The notes: generated by a model not told the origin, from the sequence alone. 27,799 nt of DNA from CAZWSE01 sp964636575 (GCA_964636575.1 CAZWSE010000045.1:1-27799); one strand, 5' to 3'. Counted from the first letter of the stretch, positions 7,170 to 16,008 are shown. Translations and numbers: made by a program.

Positions 7170-8333
7170 ATGCCCGTAAAGAACAGATTTGCCGAGCTTC
7201 AGGATGAGATCACCGAATGGCGTCGTGATATTCATGAGAACCCCGAGATATTGTTTGAAACGCACCGCACCTCTGCGCTGGTGGCGGAAAAGCTGAAAGA
7301 GTTTGGCTGCGACGAGATCGTGACCGGAATCGGCCGCACTGGCGTTGTTGGTGTGATCAAGGGTAAGGCCAATACTTCGGGCAAAACCATAGGCTTACGC
7401 GCCGATATGGATGCATTGCCAATTCATGAACAAACGGGGTTGGACTATGCGTCCAAGACGCCGAACGCTATGCATGCCTGTGGCCATGATGGACATACGG
7501 CGATGCTGCTGGGCGCGGCCAAGTACCTGTCCGAGACCCGCAATTTTGATGGCACAGTTGTGGTTATTTTCCAGCCTGCCGAAGAAGGTGGCGGTGGCGG
7601 TAAGGAAATGTGCGACGACGGGATGATGGACCGTTGGAAGATCGATGAGGTCTACGGGATGCACAACTGGCCGGGCAAACCTGTCGGATCTTTCGCCATT
7701 CGCCCCGGTGCGTTCTTTGCGGCGACGGACCAGTTTGATATCGCCTTTGAGGGCTTGGGCGGGCATGCCGCTAAGCCACAGGAAACCGTGGATACGACTG
7801 TTATGGCCAGCCATGCGGTCATTGCTTTGCAGACCATTGCCAGCCGCAATGCTGATCCGGTGGACAAAGTGGTTGTGTCCGTCACCAGCTTTGAGACGTC
7901 GTCAAAGGCTTTCAACGTGATCCCACAAGGCGTGCATATCAGGGGCACCGTGCGGACGATGTCGACCGAGATGCGCGATCTGGCGGAGAAGCGGATCAAC
8001 GAGATTTGTGACGGTATCGCGGGTACTTTTGGCGGCAAGGTCGATGTGACCTATCACCGTGGGTATCCCGTGATGGTCAACCATGAGGAACAGACCGCCT
8101 TTGCAGCCGAAGTTGCCACGAAGGTGTCAGGGGCATGCGAAGAAGCGCCGTTGGTTATGGGTGGCGAGGACTTTGCCTTTATGCTTGAAGAACGCCCCGG
8201 TGCGTACATTCTGGTCGGCAATGGCGATACGGCGATGGTGCATCACCCTGAGTACAACTTTACCGACGAGGCTATTCCTGCCGGATGTAGCTGGTGGGCA
8301 GAAATCGTTGAAAACCGAATGCCTGCGGCCTGA
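7170..8333 (+). CDS. M20D amidohydrolase (hippurate hydrolase / IAA-amino-acid hydrolase type), copy 2
   Basis: Second M20D enzyme, 387 residues, aligned with copy 1 almost end to end. Metal ligands and catalytic residues match: GLRADMDALPIHE, HACGHDGHTAML (H102, C104, H106), FQPAEEGGGG (E138, E139), GMHNWPG, GGHAAKPQETVDT, MGGEDFAFMLEE and MVHHPEYNF. Start ATG 7170 follows GGAGTGAG. The lid domains diverge more than the catalytic halves, which suggests the copies take different acyl or amino-acid groups. It ends the transporter operon and converges on moaA. M20D enzymes release free amino acids from N-benzoyl, N-acetyl or auxin conjugates; which applies here cannot be told. Confidence 0.92.
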   Translation: MPVKNRFAELQDEITEWRRDIHENPEILFETHRTSALVAEKLKEFGCDEIVTGIGRTGVVGVIKGKANTSGKTIGLRADMDALPIHEQTGLDYASKTPNAMHACGHDGHTAMLLGAAKYLSETRNFDGTVVVIFQPAEEGGGGGKEMCDDGMMDRWKIDEVYGMHNWPGKPVGSFAIRPGAFFAATDQFDIAFEGLGGHAAKPQETVDTTVMASHAVIALQTIASRNADPVDKVVVSVTSFETSSKAFNVIPQGVHIRGTVRTMSTEMRDLAEKRINEICDGIAGTFGGKVDVTYHRGYPVMVNHEEQTAFAAEVATKVSGACEEAPLVMGGEDFAFMLEERPGAYILVGNGDTAMVHHPEYNFTDEAIPAGCSWWAEIVENRMPAA

Positions 8334-8346
8334 TCTTAAAGTTAAA

Positions 8347-8394
8347 ACAGGCGGCAGTTTTTGCGTTTGTTTGACGCGATCTTCAGCCGCCTGT
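8347..8394 (-). terminator. Candidate terminator downstream of moaA
   Basis: ACAGGCGGC (8347-8355) pairs perfectly with GCCGCCTGT (8386-8394). A smaller nested stem (GCGT/ACGC) lies inside the 30-base loop. On the minus strand the stem is followed by TTTTAACTTT. The distal arm covers the last codons of moaA. The gap between the convergent genes is only 49 bases, so one structure may serve both. The long loop makes this a weak call. Confidence 0.35.
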
Positions 8395-9387
8395 GTGGCT
8401 CATGTGGCGGGGCATTTGCCCGTCGATGCGCTGGCGTGAATAATCGAAATCGTGCCCTTTGGGTTTGCGACCGATGGCGCTACGGATCGCGTCTTCGAGC
8501 GGGGCATTGGATTCGCTGGCACGCAGAGGCGCGCGCAGGTCGGCCATGTCTTCTTGACCCAGACACATGTAAAGCTCGCCCGTGCACGTCAGCCGGACGC
8601 GGTTGCAGCTTTCGCAGAAATTATGCGTGAGCGGCGTGATAAACCCGATCTTCTGACCTGTTTCATTCAGTTGCACATAACGGGCGGGGCCGCCGGTGCG
8701 TTCTGAGAGTTCCGTCAGTGTGTAGTGTTCAGCGTAGCGCGCGCGCACATCGCTGAGCGGCCAATATTGATCGCGCCTGTCTTCGTTGCCGAGATCGCCC
8801 ATTGGCATTACTTCGATCCATGTCAGATCCATATCGCGCGAGGCGCACCATTCGGTGATTGAGGTCAGCTCGGATTCGTTGAAATCCTTCAGCGCGACCG
8901 CGTTGATTTTGACCCGCAGCCCTGCTTTTTGCGCGGCATCAATTCCGCGCAGGACTTGGGGCAGGCGCCCCCAACGGGTGATGTCTGCGAATTTCTGTTC
9001 GTCGATAGTATCAAGCGAAATGTTAACACGACGCACGCCCGCCGCATAAAGATCATCTGCGAACCGTTCGAGCTGGCTGCCGTTTGTGGTCAGCGTCAGT
9101 TCTTTCAAGTCACCGCTTTCCAAATGCCGTGTCATGCTGTCGAAGAAGGTCATGATGCCTTTGCGTACCAAAGGCTCACCGCCTGTGATCCGCAGCTTTT
9201 CAACGCCGAGACCGATGAAGGTCGAACACATGCGGTCGAGTTCTTCCAGCGTCAGGAGCTCTTTCTTGGGCAAAAAGGTCATGTTTTCCGACATGCAGTA
9301 CACGCAACGGAAGTCGCACCTGTCTGTCACAGAGACCCGAAGGTATGTGATGGCGCGGGCAAAGGGGTCAATCAAAGGTGCGGTCAT
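8383..9387 (-). CDS. moaA: GTP 3',8-cyclase MoaA (radical SAM, molybdenum cofactor synthesis)
   Basis: Catalyses the first step of molybdopterin synthesis, GTP to 3',8-cyclo-7,8-dihydro-GTP, with S-adenosylmethionine. The protein has 334 residues, normal for MoaA. The radical SAM cluster motif is CDFRCVYC (C24, C28, C31), followed by GGEP in TGGEPLVRKG. The second 4Fe-4S site has CxxC-x13-C (C258, C261, C275) in the C-terminal part, and the chain ends in the conserved Gly-Gly that reaches into the active site. All hallmarks are present, so it should be active. Other moa genes are not in the window. It is divergent from a lipoprotein gene across 86 bases; no Moco riboswitch is evident. Confidence 0.97.
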   Translation of the reverse strand: MTAPLIDPFARAITYLRVSVTDRCDFRCVYCMSENMTFLPKKELLTLEELDRMCSTFIGLGVEKLRITGGEPLVRKGIMTFFDSMTRHLESGDLKELTLTTNGSQLERFADDLYAAGVRRVNISLDTIDEQKFADITRWGRLPQVLRGIDAAQKAGLRVKINAVALKDFNESELTSITEWCASRDMDLTWIEVMPMGDLGNEDRRDQYWPLSDVRARYAEHYTLTELSERTGGPARYVQLNETGQKIGFITPLTHNFCESCNRVRLTCTGELYMCLGQEDMADLRAPLRASESNAPLEDAIRSAIGRKPKGHDFDYSRQRIDGQMPRHMSHTGG

Positions 9388-9473
9388 GGGTTAATAGGTA
9401 AAGGTACGCCTAACCGCTCACAAGAGGTGATTGTGCGATTGAAGGGCGCTGCGGGCGCGGGTATGGTTGATCC

Positions 9474-9992
9474 ATGAAAAAGATTGCTTTGCTGAGTGCG
9501 CTGGCCCTTTCGGGGTGCGGCGTGTACGACCGAGTGTTTGATCGCACGCCCGCGGACCCCTTGTTGCAGCCGCCGGTTGCGTCTGCTGAAGGGCAGTTGC
9601 GCCCCCAAAGTCGGCCTGTTGAGGGCGCTGTCGTGGCACCGCCGCAAGGCGCGCAAACTGCTGAACAATTTGACACGACCACCGCTGAACAGCGCACCGC
9701 CGCCACTGAGGCGCCCGCGTCATCGGAAGTGGATCTTGGGTTGACCATTGCATCGCTTGGATCACCTGCGGAGCCTGGGTTTTGGTTGAAGACGCCGCTT
9801 GTGGATCGTCAAGGTCCGGGCCGTGTGGTTTATCCGGCGACGGGCAAATCTGTGCAGGTTACATTGATCCCGATTGATGGGCCGAAAACCGGTGGCAGCC
9901 GATTGTCCTTGCCTGCGTTGCGTCTGATTGAAGCGCCTTTGACGGGCTTGCCAAAAGTGCAGGTTTTTGCCGGTAACGGATCAACCGGATAG
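9474..9992 (+). CDS. Small lipoprotein conserved in Rhodobacterales, function unknown
   Basis: A 172-residue protein with a lipoprotein signal: MKKIALLSALALSGCG, lipobox LSGC with C15 as the lipidated cysteine. A Pro/Ala/Gln-rich linker of about 70 residues leads to a compact C-terminal part with LGLTIASLGSPAEPGFWLKT, GTGKSVQV-like (ATGKSVQVTLIPIDG) and a closing PLTGLPKVQVFAG. I recall very similar proteins next to moaA in roseobacters, sometimes labelled D-galactarate dehydratase. Nothing here supports that: at 172 residues it is far too short for the roughly 500-residue GarD enzyme and it is membrane-anchored. It converges on the AlkD-like gene, stops 3 bases apart. Confidence 0.8.
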   Translation: MKKIALLSALALSGCGVYDRVFDRTPADPLLQPPVASAEGQLRPQSRPVEGAVVAPPQGAQTAEQFDTTTAEQRTAATEAPASSEVDLGLTIASLGSPAEPGFWLKTPLVDRQGPGRVVYPATGKSVQVTLIPIDGPKTGGSRLSLPALRLIEAPLTGLPKVQVFAGNGSTG

Positions 9993-9995
9993 GTT

Positions 9996-10673
9996 TTAAG
10001 TCAGGTACTTACCGGCTTCTTTTAATGCGAATGGTTTGAGCCCGCTGCCGTGCTTTTCTAGAAAAGCCGTGGCCCGTGGGACGTCGTGTTTTGACAGGTC
10101 CCGCACCCACCATGCGATTGCTTTTTGGATGAACCATTGTTGGTCTGGCACATAGCTTGCGGCCCAGCCGAGGATGCGGTCGCGCGCTTCTGCTTCGTCC
10201 GGTTTGGGATGGTTTTGCTTGGCCCATGGCAGCGTAATGACGAGCGCTGCGCGACGGGTCCACATGTGGTCTGAGGTTGTCCACGTCTCAATCAGATCGA
10301 GCCGCGATGGATCCGCGATAAGCCGTTTTTGCCCCGCCATGCAGACGTGATCTGCGATGGCCCAACTGTCGAAATCAGGTGCCCATGATGTCAGAAGATC
10401 AAAGACGGCATCGTCTGGCCTTATGCGCGCTTGGGTCAGGACCTTGGCGGCGGCGAGGCGGGCTTCGAAGATGTTTGTTTTCCAAAGCCCTTCGGCCAAT
10501 GCGATCCGCTGGGGCACGTCCAACGTGCGCCGCCACTGGGTTGTCATGTCATTGAGAACCGGATTTGGCACGCCCAGATAAACCCGATTGGCTTTGTGAT
10601 AGGCGCGCGCACCGGCGGCACGGGTTGGGTCGGCCTTGGCTTCGATTTCTGCCAAGGCCTGTTCGGGTGTCAT
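9996..10673 (-). CDS. DNA alkylation repair protein, AlkD-like HEAT-repeat glycosylase
   Basis: Protein of 225 residues built of ARM/HEAT-like helical repeats as in AlkD, which excises bulky positively charged alkylated bases (N3- and N7-alkyl purines) without base flipping. Supporting segments are SWAIADHVCMAG, LIETWTTSDHMWTRRAALV, and WFIQKAIAWWVRDLSKHD. The Trp and Asp residues in the central repeats correspond to the family's DNA-facing cleft (the SW-D pattern and WTRRAA). It is the last gene after glmU and glmS, and its ATG overlaps the glmS stop (ATGA), so it is translationally coupled to cell-wall precursor genes. I see no functional link. Confidence 0.87.
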   Translation of the reverse strand: MTPEQALAEIEAKADPTRAAGARAYHKANRVYLGVPNPVLNDMTTQWRRTLDVPQRIALAEGLWKTNIFEARLAAAKVLTQARIRPDDAVFDLLTSWAPDFDSWAIADHVCMAGQKRLIADPSRLDLIETWTTSDHMWTRRAALVITLPWAKQNHPKPDEAEARDRILGWAASYVPDQQWFIQKAIAWWVRDLSKHDVPRATAFLEKHGSGLKPFALKEAGKYLT

Positions 10674-12490
10674 TCCACCGTCACCGATTTGGCGAGGTTG
10701 CGTGGTTGGTCCACGTCGGTCCCTTTGGCAACGGCTGTGTGATAGGCCAAAAGCTGCGCGGGAACGGCGTAGAGGATCGGCGCGATTGCATCGGGGACCG
10801 CGGGCATTTCGATGGTTTGCCAGACGCCGTCTTTGGCCTCTTCCAGACCTGCCGCGTCGGAGATCAGGATGACCTTGCCTTTGCGGGCCATGACCTCTTG
10901 CATGTTGGAGACCGTCTTGTCGAACAGGGTGTCGCGTGGGGCCATAACGATAACCGGCACGTGTTTGTCCACGAGCGCGATGGGGCCGTGCTTGAGCTCT
11001 CCTGAGGCATAAGCTTCGGCGTGTATATAGCTGATTTCTTTTAGTTTTAACGCGCCTTCGAGTGCGAGTGGATACATCAAGCCGCGCCCCAAGAACAGAA
11101 CGTCACGGGCTTCAGACAGTTTGCGGCCTGCTGATTGCATTTGGCTGTTCATGTCGAGCGCGGTTGTAATCATGCTGGGCAAACCGCGCAGCGATGAGAG
11201 ATGATCTTGCAGTTGTTCATCCGTCAATTCGCCGCGGTCCGAGGCTGCTTTGAGCGCCAGCAGGAATAAAACGGTCAGCTGGCATGTGAAGGCTTTGGTC
11301 GAGGCCACGCCGACTTCGATGCCTGCGAGGATCGGCAGGGCCAGATCGCTTTCGCGCGCGATTGAGCTTTCGGGTACGTTGACCACGGATACGATTTTGT
11401 CTGCTTTGCCTTCGCAATATCGCAGCGCGGCCAGTGTGTCTGCGGTTTCGCCGGATTGGCTGACGAACAGAGCGACTGTGTTGGCCGTGATGGGCGGTTC
11501 GCGGTAGCGGAATTCGGAGGCCACATCGACCTCAACCGGCAGGCGTGCGATCTGTTCGAACCAGTATTTGGCCGTCACACAGGCGTAGTAGGCGGTGCCG
11601 CAAGCGACCATTGTGAGGCGTTCGATCTTGGTGAAATCAATGCCGGGGTCAGGCAGGCTGATGCCGGATCCTGCGCCAAGGTAGTGCTGCAGGGCTTGCG
11701 CGATCACGGTTGGCTGTTCCGCGATTTCTTTGGCCATGAAGTGTTTGTGACCGGCTTTGTCCACCCGCGCGCTGTCGATTTGGATGGTTTTGACGGGGCG
11801 ATTGGCCAGCGTGCCGTTTTCATCCCGAATTTCCATCGTCTTGCGGGTGATCACGGCGCGGTCGCCTTCGGCCAGATAGGTGATCTGGTCGGTCAGCGGG
11901 GCAAGCGCGATGGCGTCGGAGCCCACGAACATTTCGCCGTCTCCGTGCCCGATGGCCAGAGGCGAGCCTTTGCGGGCGACGATCAGCAGGTCGTCTTCAC
12001 CGTCAAACAAGAAGGCGAGCGCGAAGGCGCCGTGCAGTTTGTCGAGCGTTTTGTTCGCGGCTTCAACGGGCGTTGCACCTTCGTTGATGAAGTGATGGGT
12101 CAAGAGGGCCACGGCTTCAGTGTCTGTTTCCGTCTGCGGTGTGATCCCGTGTTCCGCAAGTTCTGCCCGCAACTCGCGGAAGTTTTCGATGATGCCGTTG
12201 TGTACGACAGCCACCGGACCTGACTTGTGCGGGTGTGCGTTTTCAACCGAAGGGCCACCGTGGGTTGCCCAGCGGGTGTGGCCGATGCCAGCCTTACCGG
12301 CGAGCGGTTCGTGCACCAGCAGATCAGACAGATTAACCAGCTTGCCCACAGCGCGGCGGCGGTCGAGCGTGCCGTCATTGATGGTGGCAATACCGGCACT
12401 GTCGTAGCCACGGTATTCAAGCCGTTTGAGCGCCTCAACCAGGATGGGAGCCGCTTCGTGATTTCCTAAAACACCAATAATTCCGCACAT
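10670..12490 (-). CDS. glmS: Glutamine-fructose-6-phosphate aminotransferase (isomerizing)
   Basis: Makes glucosamine-6-phosphate from fructose-6-phosphate and glutamine, the entry step to UDP-GlcNAc. The protein has 606 residues, standard length. It begins MCGIIGVLG, so Cys becomes the N-terminal nucleophile of the glutaminase domain; RGYDSAGI, GHTRWATHGG and HNGIIENF are the glutaminase motifs. Two SIS domains follow with CGTAYYA, SQSGETADTLAAL and the closing QPRNLAKSVTVE. It starts directly at the end of glmU (TAAATG) and overlaps the alkD-like gene by 4 bases. No glmS ribozyme is expected or seen upstream, since the gene directly abuts glmU. Confidence 0.98.
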   Translation of the reverse strand: MCGIIGVLGNHEAAPILVEALKRLEYRGYDSAGIATINDGTLDRRRAVGKLVNLSDLLVHEPLAGKAGIGHTRWATHGGPSVENAHPHKSGPVAVVHNGIIENFRELRAELAEHGITPQTETDTEAVALLTHHFINEGATPVEAANKTLDKLHGAFALAFLFDGEDDLLIVARKGSPLAIGHGDGEMFVGSDAIALAPLTDQITYLAEGDRAVITRKTMEIRDENGTLANRPVKTIQIDSARVDKAGHKHFMAKEIAEQPTVIAQALQHYLGAGSGISLPDPGIDFTKIERLTMVACGTAYYACVTAKYWFEQIARLPVEVDVASEFRYREPPITANTVALFVSQSGETADTLAALRYCEGKADKIVSVVNVPESSIARESDLALPILAGIEVGVASTKAFTCQLTVLFLLALKAASDRGELTDEQLQDHLSSLRGLPSMITTALDMNSQMQSAGRKLSEARDVLFLGRGLMYPLALEGALKLKEISYIHAEAYASGELKHGPIALVDKHVPVIVMAPRDTLFDKTVSNMQEVMARKGKVILISDAAGLEEAKDGVWQTIEMPAVPDAIAPILYAVPAQLLAYHTAVAKGTDVDQPRNLAKSVTVE

Positions 12491-13852
12491 TTATGAAGCG
12501 TCCTTTATCTTCTTGGCCTTCTGGGCCTGTAGCATTTTGAAGTACTTTTCGGCGCGATCTTCTTTGACTGTCAGCTCGGCGCGGGACACGGCGATTGACC
12601 CGTCTGGCACCTTTGCTTTCGCTGGTATGATGGATCCGCTTGCTGTGATTGCTCCGGCCCCGATTGTGACGGGTGCGATGAGCATTGTGTTAGACCCGAT
12701 GAAGGCATCTGGCCCGATCGTCGTCAGATGTTTCATCACCCCGTCATAGTTGCAGGTGATCGTGCCTGCGCCGATGTTTGTTCGCTCGCCCACCTGCGCG
12801 TCACCGATGTAGGACAGGTGGTTTACCTTTGCGCCTGCCGCGATGGTTGCGTTTTTGATTTCGACGAAATTGCCGATGTGTGTGTCTTCTTCGAGCACCG
12901 CATCAGGGCGCAACCTTGCATATGGCCCGACGGTCGCACCGCGCGAGATATGGCACCCTTCGAAGTGCGAAAAGGCCCGCAGCGTCGCGCCGTTTTCGAC
13001 CGTTACACCAGGGCCGAAGACCACGTTGGGTTCAATCACCGTGTCCCCGCCAATGAAGGTGTCATGGGCGAAGTAGACCGTATCGGGGGCCATCAAGGTC
13101 ACGCCGTTTTCCATCATCTCAATGCGCTTGCGGGCTTGAAAGGCGGCGTCGGCCTGAGCCAGTTCAACGCGGGAGTTTACGCCGAGCGTTTCAGCCTCTG
13201 GGCAGGTGACGGCGGTCGCAGACAATCCTGCCGCTTGGGCAAGACCAACGATGTCGGTCAAATAGTATTCGCCTGCCGCATTGTCGTTGCCGACTTGGTC
13301 GAGCAGTTCAAACAGGGTCTTTGCATCAGCGGCAATAACACCTGAATTGCAGAGTGTTATGGCGCGTTCTTCATCTGATGCGTCTTTGAATTCGACAATC
13401 CGTTCCAGCTTGGCACCGTTCAGAACCAAGCGGCCATAGCGGGCGGGGTCTGCGGCTTCAAAGCCTAAAACAACCACATCATGCTTTTGGCGTGCGTCGA
13501 TCATCGCGGTCAGGGTGTCAGAGGTGATCAGCGGCGTGTCGCCATAAAGGATCACGACGTCTCCCTCGAATCCTTTGAGCGCGTCGCGGGCCTGAAGCAC
13601 GGCATGTGCGGTGCCCAGCTGTTCGGTTTGTAACACGACCTCGGCTTCGGGATGGTAGCTGGACAGGACCTTTGTGACCTCATCCGACCCGTGGCCTGCC
13701 ACAACAACAGCGCGCGCCGGATCAAGGCTGAGCCCAGCCGACATCGCGTGTACAAGCATCGGCGCATGCGCGATTTTGTGTAGAACCTTTGGCAAGTCCG
13801 ATTTCATCCGTGTGCCTTTGCCTGCGGCGAGGATGACGAGGGCGGTGCTCAT
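12491..13852 (-). CDS. glmU: Bifunctional UDP-GlcNAc pyrophosphorylase / glucosamine-1-phosphate acetyltransferase
   Basis: Last two steps to UDP-N-acetylglucosamine for peptidoglycan and LPS. The protein has 453 residues, the usual length. The N-terminal uridylyltransferase domain shows LAAGKGTRMKSDLPKV (residues 8-23), QTEQLGTAHAV and YGDTPLI. The C-terminal part is a left-handed beta-helix made of hexapeptide repeats, with ARLRPDAVLEEDTHIGNFVEIKNA and the acetyl-CoA site region NHLSYIGDAQVGERTNIGAGTITCNYDG. It is first in the glmU-glmS-alkD operon. The 129 bases between it and the divergent phosphatase gene should hold promoters for both; on the glmU side TTGCGT and TAAAAC at 16 bases is a modest candidate. 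Confidence 0.98.
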   Translation of the reverse strand: MSTALVILAAGKGTRMKSDLPKVLHKIAHAPMLVHAMSAGLSLDPARAVVVAGHGSDEVTKVLSSYHPEAEVVLQTEQLGTAHAVLQARDALKGFEGDVVILYGDTPLITSDTLTAMIDARQKHDVVVLGFEAADPARYGRLVLNGAKLERIVEFKDASDEERAITLCNSGVIAADAKTLFELLDQVGNDNAAGEYYLTDIVGLAQAAGLSATAVTCPEAETLGVNSRVELAQADAAFQARKRIEMMENGVTLMAPDTVYFAHDTFIGGDTVIEPNVVFGPGVTVENGATLRAFSHFEGCHISRGATVGPYARLRPDAVLEEDTHIGNFVEIKNATIAAGAKVNHLSYIGDAQVGERTNIGAGTITCNYDGVMKHLTTIGPDAFIGSNTMLIAPVTIGAGAITASGSIIPAKAKVPDGSIAVSRAELTVKEDRAEKYFKMLQAQKAKKIKDAS

Positions 13853-13981
13853 ATGTGTTTTTCTCTGTTATTCGGTCGAGCGCCGTTTTATCCGGTTGCA
13901 GCAAGGACGCAAGCGCGGCAGCCATCAAACAAGGTTGCGCTTTGCAACAATGGCGGCAAAGCCACGCTTAAAGGGGGCGCG

Positions 13982-14656
13982 ATGCGCAGTGTTATTTTTG
14001 ATCTCGACGGGACTTTGGCCGACACCAGCGGCGATCTGATCGCGGCTGCGAATGTCTGTTTTCGGGATATGGGGGCGGGCGACATGCTTGACCCTGCCAA
14101 GGACGCCGGAACGGCTTTGCGCGGTGGGCGTGCGATGTTGAAACTGGGTCTTGGCCGGATGGGCCGCGCCACCGACGCGGCTGCACTTGATCACTATTAC
14201 CCTGTTTTGCTTGAAGCTTACGGTGCTGCGATTGCGGTTCACACCGTGCTGTACCCCCGCGCGATGGAGGCCGTAGAGTCATTGAAAACAATGGGTTACA
14301 GGGTGGGTATCTGTACGAACAAACCTGAAGGACTTGCCGAAACCCTACTGCGTGAACTGGCCGTCCGCGATGCGTTTCATGCCATGTTGGGGGCGGATAG
14401 CCTGCCCGTGCGCAAGCCTGATCCCGAGCATCTGTTTGAGACCGCACGACGTGCCGGAGGGGCGCCTGATCAGTGCATTTTGATCGGTGACACCGCGACG
14501 GATCGCAACACCGCAAAAGCGGCTGGCGTGCCGTCGGTATTGGTTACCTTTGGGCCTGCGGGTGGCGATATGGCAGCGCTGGAACCCGAGGCCTTGTTGA
14601 GCGACTACGCTGATTTGCCCGCATTGGTCGAAGAATTGATTGGTCGCAATCCGTAG
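13982..14656 (+). CDS. gph: HAD-family phosphatase, phosphoglycolate phosphatase-like
   Basis: HAD hydrolase of 224 residues. Motif I is FDLDGTLADT at the N-terminus (nucleophile Asp), motif II is the Thr in GICTNKPEG, motif III is the Lys in RKPDPEHL and motif IV is IGDTATDRNTA. A helical cap of Gph type sits between motifs I and II. Phosphoglycolate phosphatase clears 2-phosphoglycolate formed in DNA repair and metabolism. I chose ATG 13982 because AAAGGGGG lies just upstream and the protein begins exactly at the usual family start; longer in-frame extension would run back to glmU. The family assignment is firm, the substrate is not tested. Confidence 0.8.
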   Translation: MRSVIFDLDGTLADTSGDLIAAANVCFRDMGAGDMLDPAKDAGTALRGGRAMLKLGLGRMGRATDAAALDHYYPVLLEAYGAAIAVHTVLYPRAMEAVESLKTMGYRVGICTNKPEGLAETLLRELAVRDAFHAMLGADSLPVRKPDPEHLFETARRAGGAPDQCILIGDTATDRNTAKAAGVPSVLVTFGPAGGDMAALEPEALLSDYADLPALVEELIGRNP

Positions 14657-14742
14657 GCAAAGAGCTTTGCGGCCTGAGATTGTTCAGTCCCGAGGCCGCG
14701 CTGCCGCTTGACGTGAGTGCGTTTGCCCCGCACACAACCTTT

Positions 14743-15936
14743 ATGACAGAGAAATTTACCGGCAGTTTTACCCAACAAGAACCTATCCCTGAAGCAGGCA
14801 TTGAGGCCGCTTTGGCGGTTTTGAACCACGGGCGGCTGCACCGGTACAACACGGCCCCTGATGAGCTGAGTGAAACGGCTTTGCTCGAACAGGAGTTTGC
14901 GGGGATCGTTGGGTCCAAATTCGCGCTTGCTGTTGCGTCGGGTGGGTATGCGATGGCCACCGCTTTGCGCGCTTGTGGTGTGACGCATGGCGATGCGGTG
15001 TTGTCCAATGCCTTTACCCTTGCCCCTGTCCCCGGCGCGATTGCGGCCGTCGGCGGGGTGCCTGTCTTTGTGGGTGTGACCGAAGATTTGACGATTGATC
15101 TTGAGGATCTGCAGGCCAAGGCCGATCAGGCGTCCTATTTGTTGCTAAGCCATATGCGCGGGCACATCTGCGATATGGACCGTCTTATGGCGATCTGTGA
15201 TGCCGCTGGAATTACCGTGATTGAGGACTGCGCCCATACCATGGGGGCGGCTTGGAACGGGGTTCCGTCTGGTCGGCACGGCGCTGTGGGCTGTTATTCG
15301 TGCCAGACCTACAAGCATGTCAATTCGGGCGAAGGCGGGTTTTTGGTAACCGATGATCCCTTGATTGCGGCCAAATCTGTGATGCTGTCTGGGTCTTACA
15401 TGCTGTATGAAAAGCACTTGGCGGCCCCTGATCCGGCGGTTTTTGAGCAGGTGAAGTATGTCACCCCGAACATTTCGGGCCGTATGGACAATCTGCGGGC
15501 AGCCATTTTGCGCCCTCAATTGAAGGATCTAGACGCGCAAGTGGACCGCTGGAAAGCGCGGTATGATGCCTTTGAATCTGGTTTACGTGAGACGCCTGGC
15601 CTGACCGTGATTGACCGCCCCGCGAAAGAAACGCTTGTGGGGTCATCATTTCAATTCCTGCTTCTGGATTGGACGTCTGACAAAGTGACAGAAATTGTCA
15701 GCCGCTGCGCCGCCCGAGGTGTTGAACTGAAATGGTTTGGCAAAGCAGAGCCTGTGGCTTTTACCAGCCGCTATGACAGTTGGCGGTATGCGCCGTCTGA
15801 GCCGATGCCCAAAACGGACCGTATTCTGGCGGGTATTGTGGATATTCGTGTGCCTTTGACCTTTTCGATCGAGGATTGCGAATTGATTGCGCGGATCATT
15901 CGCGCGGAGGTCGGCGCTGTTTATCAAGCGGATTGA
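14743..15936 (+). CDS. DegT/DnrJ/EryC1/StrS-family PLP aminotransferase
   Basis: PLP enzyme of 397 residues of the sugar aminotransferase family. Visible features: VASGGYAMATALRACG (phosphate-binding turn), IEDCAHTMGA (Asp contacting the pyridine nitrogen), and CQTYKHVNSGEGGF, where Lys would carry PLP. The C-terminal domain is complete, with DIRVPLTF near the end. These enzymes usually aminate nucleotide keto-sugars for LPS or antibiotics, but no sugar gene is nearby, so the substrate is open. I prefer the ATG at 14743 although no clear ribosome site precedes it. In-frame GTG and TTG codons reach back to 14680, and the gene follows the phosphatase by 86 bases. Confidence 0.83.
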   Translation: MTEKFTGSFTQQEPIPEAGIEAALAVLNHGRLHRYNTAPDELSETALLEQEFAGIVGSKFALAVASGGYAMATALRACGVTHGDAVLSNAFTLAPVPGAIAAVGGVPVFVGVTEDLTIDLEDLQAKADQASYLLLSHMRGHICDMDRLMAICDAAGITVIEDCAHTMGAAWNGVPSGRHGAVGCYSCQTYKHVNSGEGGFLVTDDPLIAAKSVMLSGSYMLYEKHLAAPDPAVFEQVKYVTPNISGRMDNLRAAILRPQLKDLDAQVDRWKARYDAFESGLRETPGLTVIDRPAKETLVGSSFQFLLLDWTSDKVTEIVSRCAARGVELKWFGKAEPVAFTSRYDSWRYAPSEPMPKTDRILAGIVDIRVPLTFSIEDCELIARIIRAEVGAVYQAD

Positions 15937-15977
15937 TTCAAAGGCGTGTCCTTAGGGGCGCATTACTACTGTCTAAA

Positions 15978-16008
15978 TGGCGACCGGATTGGGTGCAGCT
16001 GTTCGCCA
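15978..16008 (+). other. Possible stem-loop between aminotransferase and liu operon
   Basis: TGGCGA (15978-15983) and TCGCCA (16003-16008) are perfect inverted repeats with a 19-base loop, 41 bases after the aminotransferase stop codon and ahead of the next promoter. No T tract follows, so a Rho-independent terminator is not well supported. Confidence 0.25.

Noticed and set aside
9388..9473. Molybdenum cofactor riboswitch upstream of moaA
   Set aside because: The 86-base spacer is too short and shows no matching conserved stems.
12481..12500. glmS ribozyme or GlmY/GlmZ-type control site upstream of glmS
   Set aside because: glmS begins directly at the glmU stop codon, leaving no leader, and the ribozyme is a feature of Gram-positive bacteria.
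13853..13981. Upstream extension of the phosphatase to 13853
   Set aside because: It would start at the glmU start and cover the promoter region; ATG 13982 has a strong ribosome site and the normal family start.
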